The position numbers were made by a program, and so were the translations under genes. From positions 2,282,001-2,346,000 of the forward strand of contig NZ_JAMXSR020000002.1 in the NCBI RefSeq assembly GCF_024124765.2: a stretch of DNA of 64,000 bases, given 5' to 3'. The notes beneath the pieces were generated by a model, which ran no database searches, was not told the origin of the DNA, and saw nothing but the letters and a program-made list of their open reading frames with translations. The DNA is from Sphingomonas sp. H160509 (GTDB taxonomy: Bacteria > Pseudomonadota > Alphaproteobacteria > Sphingomonadales > Sphingomonadaceae). Below, piece by piece: positions 47,645-57,087 of the stretch. Numbering within the stretch: the first letter of the stretch is position 1; each line of letters opens with the position of its first letter.

Positions 47645-49471
47645 TTGTCCGTCAAACTGCTGCTTGCCGCTTTCCTGTCCACGACCGTCGGCAGCGCCGC
47701 GGCGAGTGCGCAGGCGCTGCCGCCTCCCGTCGCGCAGCCCGGTGAGAGTGCGGACGATGCGCGGCTCAAGCGGGTGTTCTACGACAGCGACGAGGCGAGC
47801 CTGAAACGCAATCCGATCGAGGGGATCTTCCGCGGCGATTTGCGCTATGCGGACCGGCTCGGCGATTATCTGACCGATGCGTATCTGGCCGCCGAACGCG
47901 CGGCGATCGAGCATGATCTGGCCGCGCTCAAGACGATCGACCGGACGAAGCTGACCGCGACCGATCAGATCGCGTACGACGTGTTCAAGACGCGCAACGA
48001 GACCGACCTTGCCGGCTACGCCCCCGCAATCGTCAGGGTCGAGCGCGACCTGCCGATCGACCATTTCAACGGGTTCCAGACCTTCTATCCCGACCTCGCA
48101 TCGGGCAAGGGCGCGGCACCGTTCAAGACACTCGTCGACTATGAGAACAACCTGAAGCGCAACGCGCAATATGCCGCGGTGCTCGACCGCGCGATCGGAC
48201 TGTTCCGCCAGGGCATGAAGGACAGGATCGTCCAGCCGAAGCTGGTCGTGACCAACATGATCCAGGAGTTCGACAACCTCATCGCGGAGGGTGTCGAGGG
48301 ATCGACCTTCTACGGCCCGGTGAAGACCTTCCCTGCGTCGATCCCGGCGGCCGACCAGACGCGGCTGAAAGCGGCCTATGCGGCGCAGATCCGCGACGTC
48401 ATCACGCCTGCGCACCAGCGGATGCGGGACTTTCTCGCCAAGACGTACCTGCCGGTTGCGCGCGACACGGTAGGCCTGTCCGCGCTGCCCGGGGGCGATG
48501 CCTATTATGCCTATCTGATCCGCAAGAACACCACGCTGCCGATGACCGCCGAGCAGGTCCACCAGCTCGGCCTGTCCGAGGTCGCGCGGATCCTGAAGGG
48601 GATGGAGACGCAGAAGCAGGCGGTCGGGTTCAAGGGCGACCTGCCCGCGTTCTTCACCTTCCTGCGGACCGACAAGCAGTTCCAGCCGAGTTCGGTCGAC
48701 CAGTTGCGCGACGGCTATCGTGCGATCGAGAAGCGCATCGGCCAGCGCATTCCCGAGCAATTCTCGCTGACGCCGAAGACCGCGCTCGAGATCCGCCCGG
48801 TCCCAGCCTTCAAGGAAAAGACCGAGGCCGGTGGCTCGTATCAGGGCGGAACGCCTGACGGCCTGCGGCCCGGGGTATTCTATTACAATACCTACGACCT
48901 GCCCTCGCGCTACATGTGGGAGATGGAGACGCTGTTCCTGCATGAGGGCGTGCCGGGGCATCATTTCCAGATCAGTCTCGCGCAGGAGAACACCGCGCTC
49001 CCAGCCTTCATGCGGTTCGGTGGCAACACCGCGTATGTCGAGGGCTGGGCGCTGTATGCCGAGAGCCTTTGGAAGGAGTTGGGCATGGAGACCGATCCGT
49101 ATCAGCGGATGGGCGGCTTGAACGACGAGATGCTGCGCGCGATGCGGCTGGTGGTCGACAGCGGCATCCATGCCAAGGGTTGGACGCGTGATCAGGCGAT
49201 CGACTACATGCTGGCCAACTCGCCGATGGCGCGGACCGATGCGACTGCCGAGGTGGAGCGCTACATCGCCATTCCGGGCCAGGCGCTGGCGTACAAGATC
49301 GGCCAGCTGACGATCGCGCGGACCAAGGCGAAGGCGCAGGCCGCACTCGGCGCGAAGTTCGATCCGCGCGATTTCCATGCGCAGGTGCTCGATACCGGAT
49401 CGCTGCCGATGCCGGTGCTCGAACGCAAGATCGACGCCTGGATCGCTGCCGGCGGCGGGGCAGCGAAATAA
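47645..49471 (+). CDS. DUF885-family secreted zinc peptidase
   Basis: 608 residues starting at TTG 47645 (AAAGGAACACG upstream), which opens a signal peptide (LSVKLLLAAFLSTTVGSAAA, SAQA). The DUF885 core includes GGDAYYAYLIRKNTTLPMTA, LRPGVFYYNTYDLPSRYMWE, the zinc motif FLHEGVPGHHFQISLAQENT (HExxxxHH), and downstream TAYVEGWALYAESL (Glu). Such proteins are large M32/M2-like metallopeptidases of the periplasm. It is a single gene, convergent with the GMC oxidoreductase gene. Confidence 0.9.
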   Translation: MSVKLLLAAFLSTTVGSAAASAQALPPPVAQPGESADDARLKRVFYDSDEASLKRNPIEGIFRGDLRYADRLGDYLTDAYLAAERAAIEHDLAALKTIDRTKLTATDQIAYDVFKTRNETDLAGYAPAIVRVERDLPIDHFNGFQTFYPDLASGKGAAPFKTLVDYENNLKRNAQYAAVLDRAIGLFRQGMKDRIVQPKLVVTNMIQEFDNLIAEGVEGSTFYGPVKTFPASIPAADQTRLKAAYAAQIRDVITPAHQRMRDFLAKTYLPVARDTVGLSALPGGDAYYAYLIRKNTTLPMTAEQVHQLGLSEVARILKGMETQKQAVGFKGDLPAFFTFLRTDKQFQPSSVDQLRDGYRAIEKRIGQRIPEQFSLTPKTALEIRPVPAFKEKTEAGGSYQGGTPDGLRPGVFYYNTYDLPSRYMWEMETLFLHEGVPGHHFQISLAQENTALPAFMRFGGNTAYVEGWALYAESLWKELGMETDPYQRMGGLNDEMLRAMRLVVDSGIHAKGWTRDQAIDYMLANSPMARTDATAEVERYIAIPGQALAYKIGQLTIARTKAKAQAALGAKFDPRDFHAQVLDTGSLPMPVLERKIDAWIAAGGGAAK

Positions 49472-49504
49472 TCGTACGGGCGCTACCCTGCTAGAATGGT
49501 TCGG

Positions 49505-49550
49505 CTGGCGCTTGGTGGACAGGGTTTATCCCTGCCTCGCCAAGCGCCAG
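49505..49550. terminator. Nested hairpin between convergent genes
   Basis: CTGGCGCTTGG at 49505-49515 pairs perfectly with CCAAGCGCCAG at 49540-49550, and an inner CAGGG/CCCTG stem (49520-49534) sits within it. It lies midway between the DUF885 stop and the GMC stop, so it may terminate from both sides. There is no clear T run. Confidence 0.55.
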
Positions 49551-49599
49551 TCATGAACCGCGGTGGGGACGACGCGTGAGCAGCTTGCCCGCCTAGCGC

Positions 49600-51276
49600 C
49601 TAGGCCTTCCGAAGCGATTTGACCGCATGATCGGCGGCACGCGCGGTCAGGGCCATGAAGGTCAGCGACGGGTTCACGCACGAGATCGACGCCATCTGCG
49701 CGCCGTCGGTGACGTAGAGGTTCGACGCCGCATGCGCCTGGCTCCATTCGTTGAGCACCGAGGTGCGCGGGTCGCGGCCCATGCGCGCGCCACCCATTTC
49801 GTGGATCGCGTCGCCGGGGACGTGCTCGCTTTCCGAACTCTTGACGTTGGTGAGCCCTGCACCTTTCAGCATCGCCTCCCCCTGCGCCCGTGCGTCGGTC
49901 ATCATCTTCAGTTCGTTGTCGCGGAAGCGGACGTCGAAACGGACCAGCGGCACATCGAACCGGTCGACCTTGCTGGCGTGCAGCGACACCTTGTTGTCGG
50001 CATAGGGCAGGCATTCGCCGAACGCGCCCATGCTGAACCGCCAAGGCGCGTATTTGCGCATGCCTTGCTTCATCGATGCGCCGAACCCGACCGGGGCGGC
50101 GGGATTGCGATACGCGCTGCCCTGATAGCCATAGCCACGCTTGAAGCCGACGCCCTCGTCGCCGCCGATATTGCGGAAACGTGGCACGTAGACGCCGCCT
50201 GGACGGCGACCGAATTCGATGAACTCCTCCATGCCGGGAATGTCGCCTTCGATCCCGACGCGAAAGATGTGGTCCATGACATAGCGACCGAGCGTGCCGC
50301 TCTCGTCGAAATAGCTGCGGTCGCTGCCCGGTGCGCGCGAGTTCAGAAGGATTTGCGTCGAGGCGATCGCCGAGGCGCAGAGGAAGACGAGATCGGCGTT
50401 GACCGTTTCCGCTTGCCCGGTCTTGGCATCGATGTAGCGGACGCCGGTGACCTTTTTCCGCGCTGCGTCGTACACCAGGTTCGTGACGACCGAGTCCGAC
50501 TTGAGCGTCAGGCGACCGGTCGCGCGGGCGGCGGGCAAGGTGACGGCCTGGGTTGAGAAATAGGCACCGAACGAGCAGCCATTGCCGCACTGGTTGCGGA
50601 ACTGGCATTTCGTGCGGTTCTGGTCGGGCTTGTCCTCTGTCATGTTCGACAGCCGCGTGTTGATCAGTTTGCGACCGGGGAACTTGGATTCGAGCCCCTG
50701 CTTCAGCCACTTCTCGGCGACGTTCATCGGCATCGGCGGCTGGAATTCGCTGTCGGGCAAATATGCGAGGTTCTCGCGCGAGCCGGACACGCCGATGTAT
50801 TTCTCGACATAGCTATACCACGGCGCTACGTCGTCGTAGCGGATCGGCCAGTCGCCATCGAGGCCGTCGCGCTTGTTCGCCTCGAAATCCTCGGGGCTCC
50901 AGCGGAAGCACCAGCGGCCCCAGATCAGCGACTTGCCGCCGACCGCGCCCGGCCGGATCCAGTAGAATTTGCTGCCCTCGTCATAGGCGTACGGGTTCAG
51001 CCGGTCGTCGTTGTGAAACTCGCGGTTGCTAGGCTGGACATAGCCGTGCTTGGCGATGAAATAGTCGCTGTCCACCAATGGCTTGGGCATGATGTTGCGC
51101 GCGGGCACCTCGTAGGCGGGCTTGCCATCATAGGTGTAGCCTTCGCCGTGCTCGACCATCTTGCCGCGGTCGAGCATCAGGACGCGGAGGCCCTTTTCGG
51201 TCAATTCCTTCGCAGCGAAACCGCCGCTGACGCCCGAACCGATTACGATCGCGTCGAACCTGTTGGTCTCGGCCAT
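49600..51276 (-). CDS. GMC-family FAD-dependent sugar dehydrogenase, large subunit
   Basis: 558 residues. FAD motif FDAIVIGSGVSGGFAAKELT, GMC signatures (KSLIWGRWCFRW, LPAARATGRL) and the catalytic end IHEMGGARMGRDPRTSV and ISCVNPSLTFMALTARAADH. A Cys pair in QCGNGCSFGAYFS is seen in glucoside 3-dehydrogenase/gluconate 2-dehydrogenase large subunits. It has no signal of its own; in such complexes export relies on the Tat leader of the small subunit, encoded two genes upstream. Predicted to oxidise a sugar hydroxyl, likely C3 of a glycoside, passing electrons to the cytochrome. It ends the operon. Confidence 0.9.
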   Translation of the reverse strand: MAETNRFDAIVIGSGVSGGFAAKELTEKGLRVLMLDRGKMVEHGEGYTYDGKPAYEVPARNIMPKPLVDSDYFIAKHGYVQPSNREFHNDDRLNPYAYDEGSKFYWIRPGAVGGKSLIWGRWCFRWSPEDFEANKRDGLDGDWPIRYDDVAPWYSYVEKYIGVSGSRENLAYLPDSEFQPPMPMNVAEKWLKQGLESKFPGRKLINTRLSNMTEDKPDQNRTKCQFRNQCGNGCSFGAYFSTQAVTLPAARATGRLTLKSDSVVTNLVYDAARKKVTGVRYIDAKTGQAETVNADLVFLCASAIASTQILLNSRAPGSDRSYFDESGTLGRYVMDHIFRVGIEGDIPGMEEFIEFGRRPGGVYVPRFRNIGGDEGVGFKRGYGYQGSAYRNPAAPVGFGASMKQGMRKYAPWRFSMGAFGECLPYADNKVSLHASKVDRFDVPLVRFDVRFRDNELKMMTDARAQGEAMLKGAGLTNVKSSESEHVPGDAIHEMGGARMGRDPRTSVLNEWSQAHAASNLYVTDGAQMASISCVNPSLTFMALTARAADHAVKSLRKA

Positions 51277-51329
51277 GATCTTCCTCTCCTAATATCCTGT
51301 AAGAAACGCACCCGTTCAGAAGCGGCCGA

Positions 51330-52163
51330 TCAGAACCGAAGCGCGCGCAACGTCCGGAAACTCGTGGTGATGTCGGGCAGGTACGGCGCGGGGGCCTGGT
51401 CGTTCTCGACGTAGAAATGCCGAACGCCGGCGCTGCCCTTCAGCTTGAACAGCGCGGCGAAATCGACCGTGCCCGCGCCGACCGCCGCCATGCTGCGATC
51501 GGGCCGCATGTCCTTGACGTGATAGGCGTAGAGGCGCTGCGACAGGCGCTCGATCAGCGTCGTCAGGTTCTCGCCCGCATGCAGCGCCCAGTAGAGATCG
51601 AGCTCGAGCTTCACGAGCGCGGGGTCGGTCTCCTTCAGCAGCCGCTCGTACAGGCTGACGCCCCCTGGCTTCGTGGTGAATTCGAAATCGTGGTTGTGAT
51701 ACGCGAAGCCCAGCCCCGCCTTTTTCAGGTCGGTGGCGAACCGGTTGAAGTTCGGCAGTGCCGCGGTCCAGCCCGCTTCGTTGCGATGCTCGTCGGTCAT
51801 GTACGGCAGCACCACCGTGGTCGCGCCGAGCGTCTTGGCCATCGTCACCGACTGGTCGAACCGCTGGAGCAGCGCGTCGTACCCGATATGTACCGACGGC
51901 GCGGTCAGGCCGAGCTTGTCCATCGTCCGGCGCAGCTGCGCGTGGTCCATGCCTTCATAGCCACCACCGCCGAACTCGACCTCGCGGTAGCCGATCTTCG
52001 CGACCTGCCCGAGCGTGCCGAACGGGTCCTTCGAGAAGATGTCGCGGATCGTGTAGAGTTGCAGGCCGATCGCCTTCAACTGTGCCGCGGAGGCGGTCGG
52101 CACGAACGCGAGCGCTGCGACCGCGCCGGAGCCGGCGAGCAGGTTTCTACGGCTGAGGATCAT
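51330..52163 (-). CDS. Tat-exported xylose-isomerase-like TIM-barrel protein (first)
   Basis: 277 residues with a Tat-like leader (MILSRRNLLAGSGAVAALAF, ASA). The barrel contains IGLQLYTIRDIFSKDPFGTL, VEFGGGGYEG, FAYHNHDFEF (metal His and Glu), LVKLELDLYWALHAG (Asp), and AYHVKDMRP (His). These are the sugar-phosphate isomerase/epimerase (AP endonuclease 2 family) metal residues. Members of this group occur in periplasmic 3-keto-glycoside pathways, acting as epimerases or eliminating enzymes; the reaction here is inferred. It overlaps subunit 3 by 4 bp. Confidence 0.88.
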   Translation of the reverse strand: MILSRRNLLAGSGAVAALAFVPTASAAQLKAIGLQLYTIRDIFSKDPFGTLGQVAKIGYREVEFGGGGYEGMDHAQLRRTMDKLGLTAPSVHIGYDALLQRFDQSVTMAKTLGATTVVLPYMTDEHRNEAGWTAALPNFNRFATDLKKAGLGFAYHNHDFEFTTKPGGVSLYERLLKETDPALVKLELDLYWALHAGENLTTLIERLSQRLYAYHVKDMRPDRSMAAVGAGTVDFAALFKLKGSAGVRHFYVENDQAPAPYLPDITTSFRTLRALRF

Positions 52164-52742
52164 GCGGAATACACCTTGTTGACCTGAGAATAGGGAAATG
52201 CGCCGTTATACTCGCCCGGCACCGGCAGATATTCGCGCTCCTGCGTCATGCCGATTTCCGACGTGTAGTAGCCGGTGACGACGAGCTGGCGGAACGCCTC
52301 GAAGAAGATACCGCCGGACGGGATCTGGTCGTTCATCGCGAGCGTCAGCAGCGCGTCGTGCTGCGCCGCGGTCGCCTTTGCGCCGGGGACCTTGTAGTCC
52401 GCCAAGCTTCGCGCCTCGATCGCGTCGAGGCCGGCGAGGATCGGCACGCGATCGGTGGGTGCGGCCCAGTCGGCGAGCAACTTTTCGATAAACGCGGGGA
52501 CGCCGGCCGCAATCGCGCCTGGCGTATCGGTGGTCGGCAGCACGCGTTCGCTCAGCGCGGTCATCAGCGCGCGCTGGGGGGGCCGTGAAGACCGCGACGC
52601 TGGGCGGGCCTTCGCTGATGACGGGGATCCCCGCCGCCGCGCCCGGTGTTGCCGCGACCCCGGCTGCGCGTGCGATCGGCGCGTACAAAGCCGTGCCGAA
52701 CATGGCGACGACACCGGCGAGTGCTGTTCTGCGGTCGATCAT
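52160..52742 (-). CDS. Gluconate 2-dehydrogenase subunit 3-family protein (frameshift in this sequence)
   Basis: About 193 residues. The N-terminus is a Tat leader (MIDRRTALAGVVAMFGTALY, APIARA). The body has ALMTALSERVLPTTDTPGAI and DQIPSGGIFFEAFRQLVVTG, typical of the small subunit that partners the GMC flavoprotein. The frame breaks at a 7-base G run (52576-52582 on plus); one base joins FTAPQ to RALMTALSE. In the known complexes this subunit exports and stabilises the flavin subunit. It overlaps its neighbours on both sides by 4 bp. Confidence 0.88.
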
Positions 52743-53574
52743 TTACCGTCCTTCTTCAGGTCCTGCGCGATCGCCGCTTCGGTCAGCGGACGGACCCAGA
52801 TGTTGCGGAACGACACCGGTGAGTCGTGATCCTGCAACTGGATCGGCGCGGCATCGGCGTGCGCGGTATACGTAGCGACCTTGCGCCAGATGGTGGTGCC
52901 GAGCATCGCCTGGTGATTCTGGACCAGCACGCCGTTAAGCAACGCGGTGACGTAGGCCGGGCGGAGCAGGCTGCCGTCGGCAGCGAAGCGGGGGCGCTCG
53001 AACACGATGTCGTAGGTCTGCCCCACCCGCCGGGCCGGCGCGCGGCGTTCACCAGTGGCGGCTTCCAGCCGTAGACCGCGCCAACGGTGCCATCGGCGTA
53101 GGTCGGGTTCTGCGAGCCATCGAGGATCTGCAGTTCGTAGCGCTGCATGAACCAGATGCCGCTGTTGCCGCGATCTTGCGAACTTTTCGTCGGCGGATTG
53201 GGCGAGCGGAATTCGAGATGCATCTGCACGTCGCCAAAGCTCTGCTTCGAGACAAGGTTGTTCTCGCCACCGCTTTTCGCGCGCGAGGGGATCGTCAACG
53301 CTCCGTTCGAGATCGGCCAAGCGATGCGATCGGGTTTCCATGCGTCGAGCGAGCGTCCGTCGAACAGCACGACCGCGTCGGCGGGCGGACCGCCGGGGGT
53401 CGCGGCCGGGGCGACGATGACCGGCGCGGGGCGGTCGGCATCATGGACGTGCCACTGGCCGCCGGGCAACATCGGCGTATCCTTGAAGCCGGGCTTGTCC
53501 TGCGCCGCAACTGGTCCCGCCAGCGCTACGATGACGCTCGCCATCACCACCGTCTTCATCCCCATCCCCCTCAT
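52739..53574 (-). CDS. DUF1080 / 3-keto-disaccharide hydrolase-domain protein, exported (frameshift)
   Basis: About 278 residues. A signal peptide (MKTVVMASVIVALAGPVAAQ) precedes a concanavalin-like DUF1080 domain: VVLFDGRSLDAWKPDRIAWP, GDVQMHLEFRSPNPP, GNSGIWFMQRYELQILDGSQ, AVYGWKPPLVNAARR and, after a break near 53026-53028, VGQTYDIVFERPRFAADGSL with a LQDHDSPVSFRNIWVRPL end. The Pfam name of this domain is 3-keto-disaccharide hydrolase, which fits its place beside a glycoside 3-dehydrogenase. ATG 53574 overlaps the upstream stop; ATG 53559 is an alternative start. Confidence 0.88.
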
Positions 53575-54482
53575 GCTGCGTCGATCTCGCGGTACGCGGC
53601 AATCAGGCGATCCTCGCCTGCGCGTCCCGCGATCGAATTGCCGTGCTCCATGCCGATCACGCCGGTGTAGTGTTTTGCCTTCAACCACTTCACGATCGAG
53701 GCGAAGTTGATCTCGCCGGTCGACGGTTCGTTGCGACCAGGATTGTCGCCGAACTGGAGGTAGCCGATCTCGCTCCAGCAGGTGGCCAGCGTGGGGATCA
53801 GATTCCCCGACTGGATCTGCTCGTGATACAGGTCGGCGAGGATCTTCACCGCCGGGCTGTTGGCACCGCGCGCGACCGCATAGCCTTGCGCAATCGTCTG
53901 CATGTAAACGCCGGGATGGTTGGTTCGCGTGTTGAGCGGCTCCATGACCATCGCGGTGCCCGACGATGCGACGATATCGCCTGCGCGGCGCATTACGTCG
54001 ATCACGCGGGCGGTCTGGATATCCACGGGCACCTTCGGGTCCATGAAGCCGGTGACGACGGTCATCCGCGTCGCGTTCAGCCGCTTGGCGACGTCGAGCG
54101 AGGCGCGGATGTCGGTCAGGAACGCCTCGCGCTCGGCGCCGTCGTTGGCGCCGAGAAGCGGCCGCGACTTCGACCATCTGGGCATGCTGGCGACGAACAC
54201 GCCCATCGTCATGCCGCGTTGCGCGAGCGCCTTGGCCATCTGCTCCTGCTCGGCCACGGACCGCGTTGCCGCCTCGTTGTCCTCCCAGGCGGTGAAGCCC
54301 TGGTCGGCGGCGTAGGCGATCTGCTCGATCCGTCCGCCGCGGCTGGCGAAGCTGCCCTCGTGCGGCGCGTAGCCGAGCGAGAACCGTGCGGCATTGCTGC
54401 TGCGGCGCTGGGCGGCGATCCCGGCGGGGACCAGCGATGCCGCTGCACCGGCGGCGAGCAGGGTACGGCGCGAGAGCGTCAT
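53571..54482 (-). CDS. Tat-exported xylose-isomerase-like TIM-barrel protein (second)
   Basis: 303 residues with a Tat leader (MTLSRRTLLAAGAAASLVPA, GIAAQ). The hydroxypyruvate-isomerase-like pattern is visible: FSLGYAPHEGSFASRGG, GFTAWEDNEAA, RMTVVTGFMDPKVPVD, VMEPLNTRTNHPGVYM (Glu, Asn), IKILADLYHEQIQSG-like VKILADLYHEQIQSGNL, and IGMEHGNSIAG (Glu). It is related to, but clearly different from, the other two barrel proteins in the operon. It overlaps the DUF1080 gene (ATGA). Confidence 0.87.
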   Translation of the reverse strand: MTLSRRTLLAAGAAASLVPAGIAAQRRSSNAARFSLGYAPHEGSFASRGGRIEQIAYAADQGFTAWEDNEAATRSVAEQEQMAKALAQRGMTMGVFVASMPRWSKSRPLLGANDGAEREAFLTDIRASLDVAKRLNATRMTVVTGFMDPKVPVDIQTARVIDVMRRAGDIVASSGTAMVMEPLNTRTNHPGVYMQTIAQGYAVARGANSPAVKILADLYHEQIQSGNLIPTLATCWSEIGYLQFGDNPGRNEPSTGEINFASIVKWLKAKHYTGVIGMEHGNSIAGRAGEDRLIAAYREIDAA

Positions 54483-54495
54483 GTGCGCGGCGCGA

Positions 54496-54884
54496 TCACT
54501 TCGCGCCCTCCGCCTTCAGGTACGCGATGATCGCCGCGCGCTTGGCGGCATCGGGCGTCGCGATCGGCATCCGCGTGCCCGGCACCTTCTTCTGGGGGGG
54601 CGGCGAGATATTCGTTGAGCGTCTGCTCGTCCCAGCGCAGCTTCGACGCCTTCATCGCAGCCGAATAGTTGAAGCCGGGCGTCGCGGCGGCGGCACGGCC
54701 GACCACGCCGTACAGGTTCGGGCCGATGCCGTTGCGGCCACCCTTCACGACAGTGTGACAGGCGCGGCAGGCGGCGAACGCCGGGGGGTGAGGCTGCAGT
54801 CGATTGTGCGGTGGTCGGCACGGATATCGTGACCGCCGCAACCGCCGCGATGCTTCCAGCGACCAAGGCCATGAGCAACTTCAT
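54496..54884 (-). CDS. c-type cytochrome, periplasmic (two frameshifts in this sequence)
   Basis: About 128 residues. A signal peptide (MKLLMALVAGSIAAVAAVTI) precedes a class I cytochrome c: haem motif AFAACRACHTVVKGGRNGIG, PNLYGVVGRAAAATPGFNYS, AAMKASKLRWDEQTLNEYLA, and axial Met in VPGTRMPIATPDAAKRA. Breaks at G runs 54594-54600 and 54783-54788 split it into three frames that join cleanly. It is the expected electron acceptor of the GMC/subunit 3 dehydrogenase. Its ATG overlaps the stop of the Gfo/Idh gene by 4 bp. Confidence 0.88.
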
Positions 54885-56026
54885 TCATTCTCTCCCGGAT
54901 TTACTGAAGTCCATTTCTGATCCGACGCGGCGTTGGCGATCACCGCCTCGATGAAGCGCATCGTCCGCAGGCCATCGGTCACGCCTGGAAACCAACGGTC
55001 GTTGCCATCGCCGCGGATCGCTGAGGCGAATGCGCGGTAAAGGTTGGCGAAGGCCTCGATGTACCCCTCGGGATGCCCCGCCGGAGTCCGCACCAGCGTG
55101 GCGGTCGCGTCGAGCATGCCGGGGCCGCCGGTCCGCACGATCTCGGTCGGGCGATCGAGCCAGCGGAGCGTCAGCGTGTTCGGCTCCATCTGTGACCAGT
55201 CGAGACCGCCGCGTTCGCCGTGGATGCGCAGTCGCAGCCCGTTCTCCTCTCCCGCCGCGACCTGGCTGGCCTTGAGCACGCCGCGCGCGCCGCTCTCGAA
55301 CCGCAGCAGTGCGCTGACGTCGTCGTCGAGTCGACGGCCCTCGACATGCGTCGTGAGATCTGCCGAGACGGACTTCACCGACAGGCCGGAGACATGCTCG
55401 GCAAGCTGGAACGCGTGCGTGCCGATGTCGCCGAGACAGCCGCCGAGCCCCGCGCGGGCGGGATCGGTGCGCCACTCGGCCTGCTTGTTGCCGTCGGTGT
55501 CGATTGGTTGGCTGAGCCAGCCTTGTAGATATTCCACCTGCACCAACCGGATCGCGCCGAAATCGCCGCGTTCGACCCGCGCGCGCGCCTCTTCGATCAT
55601 CGGGTACCCGCTATAGGTGAACGCCAGCGCAAAGTGGCGGCCGCTGGCCTTGGCGGCGGCGGCGATCGCTTCGGCCTCGACGACGCTCATCGCCATCGGC
55701 TTTTCGCAGAACACGTGGAAGCCGGCGTCGAGCGCGGCGATCGCCATCGGCGCGTGCAGGTGGTTCGGCGTGACGACCGCGAGCGCGTCGATGCGCTGGT
55801 CCGCGGGCAGCGTAATTTCGTGCGCAATCAGTGCATCGAGCGTCGGGTAGACCCGCTGGGGATCCAGACCGAGCAGCGCGCCGGTGCGCGTGTTGCGCCC
55901 ACCATCGGTGCTGAACGCACCCGCGACCAGCTCCCAGTCGCCGTCTAGCGCGGCCGCCATCCGGTGCACCGCGCCGATGAACGCGCCCTCCCCGCCGCCG
56001 GCCATGCCGAGACGAAGCCGGCTCAC
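54881..56026 (-). CDS. Gfo/Idh/MocA-family oxidoreductase
   Basis: 381 residues from GTG 56026, which overlaps the previous stop (GTGA). Rossmann start LRLGMAGGGEGAFIGAVHRM, TPNHLHAPMAIAALDAGFHV, FCEKPMAMSVVEAEAI (EKP, catalytic Lys), AFTYSGYPMIEEARARV, and GLGGCLGDIGTHAFQLAEHV (D-x-x-x-H). It lacks a signal, so it is cytoplasmic and NAD(P)-dependent. In 3-keto-sugar routes such enzymes interconvert 3-keto and hydroxyl forms after import; this fits but is inferred. Confidence 0.92.
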   Translation of the reverse strand: MSRLRLGMAGGGEGAFIGAVHRMAAALDGDWELVAGAFSTDGGRNTRTGALLGLDPQRVYPTLDALIAHEITLPADQRIDALAVVTPNHLHAPMAIAALDAGFHVFCEKPMAMSVVEAEAIAAAAKASGRHFALAFTYSGYPMIEEARARVERGDFGAIRLVQVEYLQGWLSQPIDTDGNKQAEWRTDPARAGLGGCLGDIGTHAFQLAEHVSGLSVKSVSADLTTHVEGRRLDDDVSALLRFESGARGVLKASQVAAGEENGLRLRIHGERGGLDWSQMEPNTLTLRWLDRPTEIVRTGGPGMLDATATLVRTPAGHPEGYIEAFANLYRAFASAIRGDGNDRWFPGVTDGLRTMRFIEAVIANAASDQKWTSVNPGENE

Positions 56027-57087
56027 GACCGCTCCTCCGATAGCCCAAGCAGCTTGCGGATCGCAGAGCGATCGATCCCGCTGGCGGCGAAATCGTCGAA
56101 AGAGCGCTCGGTCTTGCGGATGATGTGGTCGCGGATGAACGGCGCGCCTTCGCGGGCGCCGTCGTCGGACCGCTTCAGCGCGCACTCCCATTCGAGAACC
56201 GCCCAGCCGTCATAGCCATACTGCGCCATCTTGCTGAAGATGGACGAGAAATCGACCTGCCCGTCGCCGAGCGAGCGGAACCGGCCGGCGCGGTCGACCC
56301 AATTCTCGTAGCCGCCATAGACGCCAGTGCGACCGTTCGGGTTGAACTCGGCATCCTTGACGTGGAAGCACGAGATCCGGTCGTGATAGCGGTCGATGAA
56401 GTCGAGATAGTCGAGCTGCTGCAACACGAAATGCGACGGATCGAAGAGCAGGCGTGCGCGCGGATGGTTGTCGACCGCGGCCAGGAACCGCTCCCAGGTC
56501 GCGCCGTCATGGACGTCCTCGCCCGGATGCACCTCGAACGCGCAATCGACGCCCGCTTCCTCGAACACGTTGAGGATCGGAACCCACCGGCGCGCGAGTT
56601 CGGCAAAGGCCTCCTCGATCAGCCCGACAGGGCGTTGCGGCCACGGGTAAACGTAGGGCCATGCCAGTGCGCCGGAGAAGGTCGCGTGCGCGGAAAGGCC
56701 GAGATTGGCGCTCGCCCTCGCCGCCAGCTTCACCTGCTCGACCGCCCAAAGCTGGCGCTCCGCAGGCTTGCCGTGAAGATCGGGCGGCGCGAAGCCGTCG
56801 AACAGCGTATCGTACGCCGGGTGTACCGCGACGAGCTGGCCCTGCAGATGCGTCGACAATTCGGTGACTTCGATCCCGTGCTTGGCGAGGCCACCGCGAA
56901 GATCGTCGCAATAGGTCTTGCTCTCGGCCGCAAGCTTAAGGTCGATCAACTGTTCATTGCACGGAATCTGGACGCCGACGTAACCGAGCCCAGCTGCCCA
57001 TTCCGCCAACCCGTCGAGCGTATCGAACGGGGCCCCATCCCCAAGGAACTGGGCGAGGAATATCCCCGGGCCCTTCATGCCGGTCAT
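56023..57087 (-). CDS. Cytoplasmic sugar phosphate isomerase/epimerase (TIM barrel)
   Basis: 354 residues, no signal peptide (MTGMKGPGIFLAQFLGDGAP). Metal-site residues: CAFEVHPGEDVHDG (Glu), LLFDPSHFVLQQLDYLDFID (Asp, His), SCFHVKDAEFNPNGRTGVYG (His) and DGWAVLEWECALKRSDDGAR (Glu). It belongs to the IolE/xylose isomerase-like family. It is the third such barrel in the operon and the only one kept in the cytosol. It overlaps the MFS gene (start) and the Gfo/Idh gene (end) by 4 bp. Confidence 0.9.
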   Translation of the reverse strand: MTGMKGPGIFLAQFLGDGAPFDTLDGLAEWAAGLGYVGVQIPCNEQLIDLKLAAESKTYCDDLRGGLAKHGIEVTELSTHLQGQLVAVHPAYDTLFDGFAPPDLHGKPAERQLWAVEQVKLAARASANLGLSAHATFSGALAWPYVYPWPQRPVGLIEEAFAELARRWVPILNVFEEAGVDCAFEVHPGEDVHDGATWERFLAAVDNHPRARLLFDPSHFVLQQLDYLDFIDRYHDRISCFHVKDAEFNPNGRTGVYGGYENWVDRAGRFRSLGDGQVDFSSIFSKMAQYGYDGWAVLEWECALKRSDDGAREGAPFIRDHIIRKTERSFDDFAASGIDRSAIRKLLGLSEERS

